Assembly (NCBI GenBank): GCA_903885595.1
Contig: CAISJJ010000007.1
Location: 1-45,347, forward strand
Length of the DNA stretch: 45,347 nucleotides
Direction: 5' to 3'
Source of the DNA: an uncultured Bacteroidales bacterium
Lineage (GTDB): Bacteria; Bacteroidota; Bacteroidia; Bacteroidales; FEN-979
Shown: positions 25,377-32,780 of the stretch, one piece after another
Numbering within the stretch: the first letter of the stretch is position 1
Layout: every line of letters starts with the position of its first letter
Program-made: the position numbers and the translations under genes
Notes under the pieces: generated by a model
Told to the model about the DNA's origin: nothing
The model's input: only the letters and a program-made list of their open reading frames with translations
Databases searched by the model: none

Positions 25377-28337
25377 ATGATTTATTCTTCTTTCCTGAAA
25401 AAAAAATTCCAAAGTCTGCTCCTGATTTGGCTGCTGGCGGGAATTTCATTCGTTAACCAGGCGCAAAACACCAGGCCACTTACCGGCTATGTCAACCCGT
25501 TTATTGGTACCGGGGGTCACGGCCATACGTTTCCCGGAGCCAGTGTTCCCTTCGGGATGGTACAACTCAGTCCCGACACCCGGCTTGACGGTTGGGACGG
25601 TTGTTCGGCCTATCATGGCACTGATTCGGTGATTTATGGCTTCAGTCACACCCACCTGAGCGGTACAGGATGCTCCGATTACGGTGATATCCTTCTTATG
25701 CCCGCCACCGGCGCTGTCAACCTTGAAAATTACGGTTATGCCTCTCCCTTCAGTAAAGCCGATGAGGTTGCCACTCCGGGATATTACAAAGTGAAACTGT
25801 TGAAGGATAACGTCAAGGCCGAGCTGACAGCCACAACCAGGGTAGGTTTCCACCGTTACATTTATCCTGCATCGGAACAGGCGAATGTGGTTATTGATCT
25901 CAAACACCGTGATAAAGTACTTGAATCAGCAATGAAGATCACCGGCGTTGATGAGGTTGAGGGATTCCGGATTTCCCAGGCTTGGGCAACCCGACAGATG
26001 ATCTACTTCGTGGCAAGGTTTTCCAAGCCATTTACTTCTTATACCCTGGCTTCAGGAAAAACATTGTCAACTGAATTAAAAGAGGTTGACGGAGATAACC
26101 TCAAGGCCTTGTTTACCTTCACCACCACCGAGGGTGAACCGATCTTGGTGAAGGTTGGCATTTCAGGCGTCAGTATTGAAGGCGCGCGAAAAAATCTTGA
26201 AGCTGAACTTCCCGGGTGGGATTTTGATAGCATCGTTACAAAAGCATCCGATATTTGGAATAAAGCCCTGGGAAAAATCAAGGCTGAACAAGGCACCCAG
26301 GAACAGCAGGTGGTGTTTTACACAGCGCTGTACCACACCATGCTGCAGCCGAATATTTACAGTGATGTAGACGGGCAGTACCGGGGCCGCGACCTGAAAA
26401 TTCACAAGGCTGAAGGCTTCGACTATTATACCGTCTTTTCTCTTTGGGACACTTACCGGGCAGCAAATCCGCTTTATACGCTTACGGAGCCAAAACGAGT
26501 CAACGATTTCATCAACACCTTTATGCGACAGTATGATGAAGGAGGAATGCTCCCTGTTTGGGAGCTTTCAGGGAATGAGACAGGGTGTATGATAGGCTAT
26601 CATGCAATTCCAGTTATCGCTGATGCCTGGCTTAAAGGGATCCGCGGATTTGACGGGAATAAGGCGCTTGATGCAATGAAACACAGCGCCGAACAGGATC
26701 TTCTCGGATTAAAATACTACAAGTCAAAAGGCTACATCCCGGCCGACCGTGAAGGGGAATCGGTTTCCCGAACACTTGAATATGCTTATGACGACTGGTG
26801 CATCGCCATGATGGCCAAATCGTTGGACCGGCAGGATGATTACAAAACCTATCTTGTGCGGGCGCAGAACTACAAAAATGTTTTTGACCGGATCACCGGC
26901 TTTATGCGGGCTAAATCAAATGAAACCTGGTTTACCCCTTTTGATCCTGCTGAAGTTAATTTCAATTATACCGAGGCCAATGCATGGCAGTATAGTTTTT
27001 ATGTACCCCATGACCTGGGCGGGTTGATGATGTTTCAAGGGGGACGTGAAAAATTTACAATCAAACTGGATGAACTGTTCTCAGCCGATTCAAAGACAAC
27101 CGGTCGTGACCAGGCCGACATCACCGGGCTCATCGGGCAATATGCGCATGGCAATGAACCCAGTCATCATATGGCTTACCTGTATGATTATGTTGGCATC
27201 CCCTGGAAAACGCAGGAACTGGTGCACCGCATCTGCAACGATTTTTATAAAAACACCCCTGATGGGTTGATTGGAAATGAAGATTGCGGGCAAATGTCGG
27301 CCTGGTATGTGCTGAGTGCGATGGGTTTTTATCCGGTAACACCCGGTTCAGGATTCTATGCACTCGGCTCACCCATTTTTCCCAAACTGACATTAAATCT
27401 TAGTGATGGAAAGACCTTTATCATAAGGGCAATCAACGTTGACGAGCGGAATTTCTATGTTCAATCGGTCAGCCTCAATGGAAAGCCCTTTACCAGGTGT
27501 TATATCGGTCATGAAGAAATTCTTAAAGGGGGTGAACTGATCTTCAATATGGGTTCTCAGCCAAACAAAGCCTGGGGCGTTGGCTACGGCGCCTTCCCCA
27601 ACACCTACATTGCTGAATATGCCATTACACCTGTTCCATCTGTTTACCAGGGAAGCCGTACCTTTATGGATTCCACCATCGTGGGACTGATGTGCGCCCT
27701 TCCCGGTGTAAATATTCATTTTACCCTCGACGGCACTGAACCCACCCTGAAGTCGAGTATTTACCAACGACCGTTTACGCTGAGAAAATCGGCTACCCTG
27801 AAAGCTTTTGCCATTGGAAAAGAGTCACCAAAAAGCCTGCCGATCGAGGCACGGTTCATCAGGATCCCGAAAAACCGTAAAATCACACTGAATACCCAGT
27901 ATGCTGGTCAATATGCAGCCGGCGGTGATCTTGCCCTGATCGACTTCCTGAGAGGTGGCGACAATTTCAAAACCGGCGTCTGGCAGGGTTATGAAGGAAC
28001 AGATATCGATGTAATCATTGATCTTGGCATCGTGCAGCCCATCGGCAAACTTTCGATCGGGTGCATCCAGGAGCAGGGAGCATGGATTTTCATGCCAACC
28101 GAGGTTTCATGGTGGATTTCGGAAGATGGTGTTGATTACAAAAAGTTATCAACGATTGCCAATGATGTGGATGAGCATCATGACGGAGTTATAACAAAAG
28201 AATTTTCTGTAAGCATTAAAAGTCAGAAAGCCCGTTTCGTGAAAGTTGTCGCTAAAAACAGAGGCGTATGCCCGGGCTGGCATCCCGGGGCTGGCGGCAA
28301 GGCGTGGGTTTTTGCGGATGAAATAACGGTGGAATAA
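25377..28337 (+). CDS. GH92 alpha-mannosidase with HEX_C-like and F5/8-type C-terminal domains
   Basis: A 986-residue, calcium-dependent exo-alpha-mannosidase family (GH92), common in Bacteroidota that feed on N-glycans or yeast mannan. It has a signal peptide (to about residue 29), then the N-terminal beta-domain (GYVNPFIGTGGHGHTFPGASVPFGM) and the (alpha/alpha)6 barrel with ELSGNETGCMIGYHA (candidate acid Glu401), GNEPSHHMAYLYDY and EDCGQMSAWYVLSAMGFYP. After about residue 760 come a chitobiase/beta-hexosaminidase C-terminal-like segment (FTLDGTEPT) and a discoidin-like segment (TGVWQGYEGTDIDVIIDLG), which lengthen it beyond the usual 750 or so. The linkage specificity cannot be read from sequence. 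Its stop overlaps the next gene's start by one base, so the two are cotranslated. Confidence 0.94.
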   Translation: MIYSSFLKKKFQSLLLIWLLAGISFVNQAQNTRPLTGYVNPFIGTGGHGHTFPGASVPFGMVQLSPDTRLDGWDGCSAYHGTDSVIYGFSHTHLSGTGCSDYGDILLMPATGAVNLENYGYASPFSKADEVATPGYYKVKLLKDNVKAELTATTRVGFHRYIYPASEQANVVIDLKHRDKVLESAMKITGVDEVEGFRISQAWATRQMIYFVARFSKPFTSYTLASGKTLSTELKEVDGDNLKALFTFTTTEGEPILVKVGISGVSIEGARKNLEAELPGWDFDSIVTKASDIWNKALGKIKAEQGTQEQQVVFYTALYHTMLQPNIYSDVDGQYRGRDLKIHKAEGFDYYTVFSLWDTYRAANPLYTLTEPKRVNDFINTFMRQYDEGGMLPVWELSGNETGCMIGYHAIPVIADAWLKGIRGFDGNKALDAMKHSAEQDLLGLKYYKSKGYIPADREGESVSRTLEYAYDDWCIAMMAKSLDRQDDYKTYLVRAQNYKNVFDRITGFMRAKSNETWFTPFDPAEVNFNYTEANAWQYSFYVPHDLGGLMMFQGGREKFTIKLDELFSADSKTTGRDQADITGLIGQYAHGNEPSHHMAYLYDYVGIPWKTQELVHRICNDFYKNTPDGLIGNEDCGQMSAWYVLSAMGFYPVTPGSGFYALGSPIFPKLTLNLSDGKTFIIRAINVDERNFYVQSVSLNGKPFTRCYIGHEEILKGGELIFNMGSQPNKAWGVGYGAFPNTYIAEYAITPVPSVYQGSRTFMDSTIVGLMCALPGVNIHFTLDGTEPTLKSSIYQRPFTLRKSATLKAFAIGKESPKSLPIEARFIRIPKNRKITLNTQYAGQYAAGGDLALIDFLRGGDNFKTGVWQGYEGTDIDVIIDLGIVQPIGKLSIGCIQEQGAWIFMPTEVSWWISEDGVDYKKLSTIANDVDEHHDGVITKEFSVSIKSQKARFVKVVAKNRGVCPGWHPGAGGKAWVFADEITVE

Positions 28338-29221
28338 TGAAAACCAGCCTCCGTTCCGACCTCATCCTTCTTTTAGCCGCAGTAATATGGGGTTTTGCCT
28401 TTGTAGCGCAGCGGATCGGGATGGATTATGTCGGACCTTTTACATACAACGGAGTCCGGTTTGCACTTGGGACGATAATCCTCATTCCTTTTCTTTATAT
28501 CAATGCCAACAAGACAGAACCGCTGATAAAGAGTTCGCATCCCTCCGACCGGCGAAAAATCATAATCGGCAGTTTGATGACAGGGCTGTTTCTGTTTGGA
28601 GGCGTTGCCCTGCAGCAGCTGGGATTGCAGCAAACCACGGCCGGAAAAGCAGGATTTATCACCGGGTTGTATGTGGTTCTCGTACCTATTGTCGGGCTGT
28701 TTTTTGGCCAGCGGTCACATCTCACCATGTGGATCGGAGCGGCACTTTCGGTATGCGGACTTTACCTTCTCAGCATGACCAGCACATTCAGTATTGACCC
28801 GGGCGATAAACTGGTTTTGTATTGCGCCGTCATTTTTACTTTCCATGTATTGTTCATAGCCTGGCTCTCCCCTATGATGGACAGTTTCCTGCTGGCCATC
28901 ATCCAGTTTACCATCTGTGCCCTGCTCAACCTGATCATAGCCTTTGCCATTGAGCCGGTCACAATAACCTCAATCATGCAAGCCTGGCTTCCAATTGCTT
29001 ACGGAGGGATTTTATCGGTAGGTGTTGCCTACACACTCCAGGTCATTGCACAAAAAACCGCCCATCCTGCCTATGCCTCGATTATACTAAGCCTCGAAGC
29101 AGTCTTTGCGGTGATTGGCGGCTGGCTGATCCTTCATGAACAACTGAACCAGCGGATGATCGTGGGATGCCTTTTGATGTTGACGGGGATGGTGGTGGTT
29201 CAGGTAAAATGGAAGAATTGA
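28337..29221 (+). CDS. EamA/DMT-family transporter
   Basis: A 294-residue inner-membrane protein with ten predicted helices in two homologous EamA halves (LLLAAVIWGFAFVAQRIGM near the start; VGVAYTLQVIAQKTAHPAYASIILSLEAVFAVIGGW in the second half). The family exports or exchanges small metabolites; the substrate is unknown. Its ATG uses the last base of the GH92 stop codon, so it is tightly coupled to the mannosidase. That coupling hints at, but does not prove, a link to sugar metabolism. Confidence 0.9.
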   Translation: MKTSLRSDLILLLAAVIWGFAFVAQRIGMDYVGPFTYNGVRFALGTIILIPFLYINANKTEPLIKSSHPSDRRKIIIGSLMTGLFLFGGVALQQLGLQQTTAGKAGFITGLYVVLVPIVGLFFGQRSHLTMWIGAALSVCGLYLLSMTSTFSIDPGDKLVLYCAVIFTFHVLFIAWLSPMMDSFLLAIIQFTICALLNLIIAFAIEPVTITSIMQAWLPIAYGGILSVGVAYTLQVIAQKTAHPAYASIILSLEAVFAVIGGWLILHEQLNQRMIVGCLLMLTGMVVVQVKWKN

Positions 29222-29279
29222 TTGATTGACTGATTGACCGATTGAGATTGGCAGGTATTGCTGGAATTTTTTATTTTTG
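29219..29279 (+). promoter_or_regulatory. Promoter of the M64 peptidase embedded in a GATTGATTGA repeat
   Basis: A degenerate ATTGATTGACTGATTGACCG repeat covers 29221-29250. Its last unit supplies a -33 TTG (29248-29250); 21 bp later is the -7 box TATTTTTG (29272-29279). The M64 start is at 29320. Confidence 0.5.
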
Positions 29280-29319
29280 CCATGTTTTTCCAATCATTGT
29301 TCTTAAAATTATCATTGAA

Positions 29320-30660
29320 ATGAAGTGTACTTCCATTTTCACCTTATTACTCGCAACCATGGCTTTGATGGTATCAGTTCCGTCCGTAGGCCAGATTGAC
29401 GCATCAGCAGCTGCAATAGCCATTGCTGCTCCAGAACCCATTGATTTTGATTCCTGGTTCGGGCCCAAATCACTGCGAGTCGATTATCTGCTTGCAGGCG
29501 ATGCCAAATCGGAGATTGCCTATTTCGTTCAGATGAAGGAGGAGCCATCCTGGGGCGGGCCACACAAAAATCTTATTGACCCTTTTGGTTATGGAACATA
29601 CCGGTATTCGGCATTTGATTCAGCTACGAGAACTTTAATCTTTTCAAAGGGTTTCAGTACTTTATTCCAGGAATGGAAAGGCACTGATGAAGCCCGTAAA
29701 ATGAAACGCGCCTACCCGATGACGGCTGTAATGCCCTTTCCGAAGGCGACCATCCGCTTCGTTATCGAAAAAAGATCATTTAAAACCAATGAGTTTGAAT
29801 TACTCTTCGATCGGTTCATAAATCCTTCCGATTATTTCATCAGCCGTGAAACTATTCATCCATGCAAATTTCAAAAGATAAAAGATTCAGGGGATCCGGT
29901 AAATCATGTTGATGTGGCATTCCTTGCTGAAGGATATACCACCCTGGAGATGGATAAATTTCAGAAAGATGCCCAACGTGTTGCCAATTATTTTTTGTCG
30001 GTGGAGCCTTATACCAGATATGCTGACAGGTTTAACTTCTACGCTATTGAATCGCCATCTGATGAATCGGGCGTGACCATTCCCGGGAAGGACATCTATG
30101 TGAATACCAGTATCCACAGCAGTTTTTACACCTTTGATATGGACCGCTACCTAACCACATCCGATACAAAATCGATGTATGATATTGCCGCTAATGTCCC
30201 CTACGATCTCATTTTCGTGCTTGTTAACAGCAAACGCTATGGAGGCGGTGGTTTTTATAACCATTACGGAGAAAGCACCGTTGATCACCAGTACTCCAAC
30301 ATCGTGGCGCTGCATGAATTCGGACATGAGTTTGCCGGACTTGCTGATGAATATTATAATTCTGAAATCACCTATTCCGATTATTACAACCTGAAATTTG
30401 AGCCATGGGAGCCGAACATTACAACGAATGTAAATTTTGCCTCCAAATGGAAAGCCCATATCAAACCGGAAACACCAATCCCGACGCCCCGCGTTGATAA
30501 ATACAAGGGGGTGACCGGGATGTTTGAGGGAGGCGGTTATCTTTCGAAAGGGATTTACAGCCCGATGATGGACTGCCGGATGAAGAGTAATGACGCTCCG
30601 GGATTTTGTACAGCTTGCGAGGATGCTATCCGGAAAATGATTCTCTTTTACTGTGAATAA
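29320..30660 (+). CDS. M64 (IgA-peptidase-like) zinc metallopeptidase
   Basis: The ATG at 29320 is chosen because a TTG at 29242 would put the promoter inside the gene and add 26 residues before the signal peptide (MKCTSIFTLLLATMALMVSVPSVGQ). The 446-residue protein has the N-terminal M64 domain (about 45-170), then the peptidase domain with the zinc motif HEFGHEFAGLADEY: His332, Glu333, His336 and probably Asp343. The upstream DLIFVLVNSKRYGGGGFYNHYG stretch is typical of the family. The last part contains two Cys in FCTACEDA. The family includes an immunoglobulin A-cleaving enzyme, but substrates vary and environmental members are mostly unstudied. The product is secreted or periplasmic. Confidence 0.92.
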   Translation: MKCTSIFTLLLATMALMVSVPSVGQIDASAAAIAIAAPEPIDFDSWFGPKSLRVDYLLAGDAKSEIAYFVQMKEEPSWGGPHKNLIDPFGYGTYRYSAFDSATRTLIFSKGFSTLFQEWKGTDEARKMKRAYPMTAVMPFPKATIRFVIEKRSFKTNEFELLFDRFINPSDYFISRETIHPCKFQKIKDSGDPVNHVDVAFLAEGYTTLEMDKFQKDAQRVANYFLSVEPYTRYADRFNFYAIESPSDESGVTIPGKDIYVNTSIHSSFYTFDMDRYLTTSDTKSMYDIAANVPYDLIFVLVNSKRYGGGGFYNHYGESTVDHQYSNIVALHEFGHEFAGLADEYYNSEITYSDYYNLKFEPWEPNITTNVNFASKWKAHIKPETPIPTPRVDKYKGVTGMFEGGGYLSKGIYSPMMDCRMKSNDAPGFCTACEDAIRKMILFYCE

Positions 30661-30668
30661 GGAATGAT

Positions 30669-31550
30669 TTGAAAAAAGCCATCATATTCGATATCAGGCG
30701 ATTTACCGTGCATGATGGCCCAGGTATCCGCACAACTGTTTTTTTTAAGGGCTGCCCGTTAAGTTGCTGGTGGTGTCACAATCCCGAAAGCCGTGATCTC
30801 CATGCTGAAAAGTCGGTAAAACATCTGGCGCTTGATGGTCAAAGTTTTGAACGGGAGGAGACAACCGGAAACTGGATGACCGTTAGTGAGGTTATTGCAG
30901 AAGTGCTGCAGGACCGTATTTTTTATGACGAATCGGGTGGCGGGGTTACCTTTTCAGGCGGAGAACCGATGCTGCAGGAGGCTTTTCTCACTGATTTACT
31001 GAAAGAATGCAGGAAACAGGGTATTCACACCACCCTCGATACCTCGGGATATGCGTCGCATGATGCAATGGCGGATATCGCCGGACTGGTTGACCTGTTT
31101 TTGTATGACGTAAAGATAATAAATGAAGATTCGCACATTAAATATACCGGAGTTTCAAACAAACAGATCCTGGAAAATCTGAAGTTCCTTTATGCCTCGG
31201 GGAACAATGTCATTCTTCGCTTTCCTGTTATTACCGGGATAACCGATACCACCACAAACATCGGGGACATGATAGAATTTGTCACCCATCTTCAAACCCT
31301 CAAATCTTCACATCCCCAAACCCTCAAATTTTCACATCCTCAAATCTTCACATCCTCACATCCTCAAATTCTCAAATCCACGCATCTCCAAATCAGCTTG
31401 CTGCCCTATCACGCCATGGCCCGTGAAAAATATCGCCGGTTCTGCAAATCAAATTTTCTGGAGTATCTCCCCGACCTGAAGCCGGCAGACTTGTTGCCCC
31501 TCAAAGCTGAATTTGAATCAATCGGGATGAAAGTCAGCATTGGCGGATAA
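30669..31550 (+). CDS. Glycyl-radical enzyme activase (radical SAM)
   Basis: A 293-residue activase that uses S-adenosylmethionine and a [4Fe-4S] cluster to make the glycyl radical in its partner, most likely the enzyme at 32781. It starts with TTG (30669), 8 bp after the M64 stop. The CX3CX2C cluster motif is C29-C33-C36 (GCPLSCWWCHNPES), and VTFSGGEP binds SAM. The extra Cys-rich ferredoxin insert found in many such activases is absent, as in the pyruvate formate-lyase type. Between EFVTHLQ and ISLLPYHAMAREKY, about 30 residues of SSHPQ-like repeats (QTLKSSHPQTLKFSHPQ...) are inserted, coded by a DNA repeat at 31291-31395. The frame stays open and the conserved flanks are intact. Confidence 0.92.
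   Translation: MKKAIIFDIRRFTVHDGPGIRTTVFFKGCPLSCWWCHNPESRDLHAEKSVKHLALDGQSFEREETTGNWMTVSEVIAEVLQDRIFYDESGGGVTFSGGEPMLQEAFLTDLLKECRKQGIHTTLDTSGYASHDAMADIAGLVDLFLYDVKIINEDSHIKYTGVSNKQILENLKFLYASGNNVILRFPVITGITDTTTNIGDMIEFVTHLQTLKSSHPQTLKFSHPQIFTSSHPQILKSTHLQISLLPYHAMAREKYRRFCKSNFLEYLPDLKPADLLPLKAEFESIGMKVSIGG
31291..31395 (+). repeat. In-frame CTCAAATCTTCACATC repeat inside the activase gene
   Basis: About six degenerate units of roughly 16-17 bp (CTCAAATCTTCACATCC and shorter forms) lie inside the activase gene and add about 30-35 residues. The composition differs from the surrounding gene and resembles the intergenic repeats of this window. Confidence 0.75.
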
Positions 31551-31565
31551 ATCAACATAAATGTG

Positions 31566-32249
31566 CTACTTTTTCCCCGACAACCTGAACGCATATCCCA
31601 CTGAAATCCCAAATGACATGCTGCGGGCAACAATAAAGGGATCTTCGAGCACATCGCTAAATCCGTAGAGGTAGGTCAATTTCGCGACCAACTCACCCGG
31701 ACCCAGCAAACAGGTCACTCCCGCTTCGGCATCCCAGCAAAGATCAACTTCGTTAAACCGGGAAAAAGGCATGAAAAACCTGTAATAAGGGCCCGAGAAG
31801 GTGGTTCCCGTGTTGGGCATGCCGACTGCAAAATCGGCCCGTGGCCCGGTGGCAACCTGTAATCCGAATTTACTTTGTTTGAAGTGCAAATGGTAACTGA
31901 TCAGCATCGAAAGTCCAATATAATGTTGCCTGGCTGCCGTGTACCACTGCCAGCCGGTTGTATCGGTATAGGATACATCGGCCAATCCCTTGTTGCTGTA
32001 ATGAAAACCTGTTGACAGGAAAAAATTCTTCCCAAGGTCGAGGTCGGCATTGATGGATGCCTGGAAGGATCCCGTACTGGGGCTTATGGACACAGAATCA
32101 AGCAGGTAATCGCTGCGGCCAATGCGCTGGTACTCAGCCACACTTGTATAGGTTCCAAGAAAACCGGCCTGGATGCCGATTGAGTTTTGGGCAGGCAATT
32201 GGAAAGAGATCCAACAAATAAGCAGGATTAAAATCGGTTTTTTTATCAT
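31566..32249 (-). CDS. Outer-membrane beta-barrel-like protein, unknown role
   Basis: A 227-residue protein with a signal peptide (MIKKPILILLICWISFQLPAQ) and alternating polar/aromatic strands, for example FFLSTGFHYSNKGL, HYIGLSMLISYHLHF, FGLQVATGPRADF and MSFGISVGYAFRL at the end. This fits an 8- to 10-stranded outer-membrane barrel of the PorT/OMP_b-brl kind common in Bacteroidota. No catalytic motif is seen. It sits on the opposite strand between the activase (ends 16 bp from its stop) and the glycyl-radical enzyme. The specific family is not recognised. Confidence 0.75.
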   Translation of the reverse strand: MIKKPILILLICWISFQLPAQNSIGIQAGFLGTYTSVAEYQRIGRSDYLLDSVSISPSTGSFQASINADLDLGKNFFLSTGFHYSNKGLADVSYTDTTGWQWYTAARQHYIGLSMLISYHLHFKQSKFGLQVATGPRADFAVGMPNTGTTFSGPYYRFFMPFSRFNEVDLCWDAEAGVTCLLGPGELVAKLTYLYGFSDVLEDPFIVARSMSFGISVGYAFRLSGKK

Positions 32250-32602
32250 CCTTCAATAATTTGAATTTCATGATCAAACAGAATTCCCCTGATTTTTATT
32301 TGCATTTTGCCTGAACGCAGTATTGTCTGGCATTACTTATACAAACATGGTCAAAATAATTACCGGGACTTCCGGATCAGGGGCCAGCCGCAAAAATAGT
32401 AAGATTTCTTCTTATCCCCTGATTTTACCAGTTCAGTTAGGAAGGAATTGATAAATCAGCAATAAGCACCCGGAAATTTCAAATGGATGGGAGCCGGAGC
32501 AGCGGTTTTCTGAATTTTTACATAAACATATAATAAATCTCTTACTTCTGTCGACAGGTATTTAAGGTTTTCGATATATTTGCGGTAGGCATGTTACGAG
32601 TG

Positions 32603-32650
32603 TCAGGCGGACAGGCGGACAGGCGGATAGGCGGACAAGCGGACAGGTGA
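32603..32650. repeat. AGGCGGAC octanucleotide tandem repeat
   Basis: Five to six units of AGGCGGAC with single-base changes (GGAT, AAGC) lie 130-180 bp before the glycyl-radical enzyme. Confidence 0.75.
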
Positions 32651-32688
32651 TAAGGTGGGTGAGTAGAAGTATAAACTATGGTGTACCC

Positions 32689-32775
32689 GGTTTTGACTTT
32701 TGAATTGTGGTTTTGAGTTTTGATTTTTGAATTTTAAATTGTGGTTTTGATTTTTGAATTTTGATCTTTGATTTA
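32689..32775. repeat. TTTTGAATTGTGGTTTTGA-type repeat
   Basis: A degenerate repeat of T-rich units (TTTTGA with TTGTGG punctuations at about 32704 and 32740) ends just before the start codon of the glycyl-radical enzyme. The strong strand bias would make a U-rich leader. Confidence 0.6.
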
Positions 32776-32780
32776 AACCT

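Larger units (their letters stand above)
32250..32780. other. 531-bp intergenic region before the glycyl-radical enzyme
   Basis: No gene is seen. From left to right it holds ordinary sequence, an isolated TATATTTG -7-like box (32575-32582), an 8-bp tandem repeat (32603-32650) and a T-rich TTTTGAATTGTGG-type repeat (about 32689-32775) that reaches the start codon. The promoter of the minus-strand barrel gene should be near 32260-32300, but no clear box is visible. Confidence 0.6.

Noticed and set aside
29242..29319. An upstream TTG start for the M64 peptidase
   Set aside because: It would place the promoter boxes in the coding region and put 26 residues ahead of a clean signal peptide.
31291..31395. 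Regular repeats resembling a small CRISPR array
   Set aside because: Units are only 10-17 bp, imperfect, without spacers of constant length, and lie inside a conserved coding frame; no cas gene is near.
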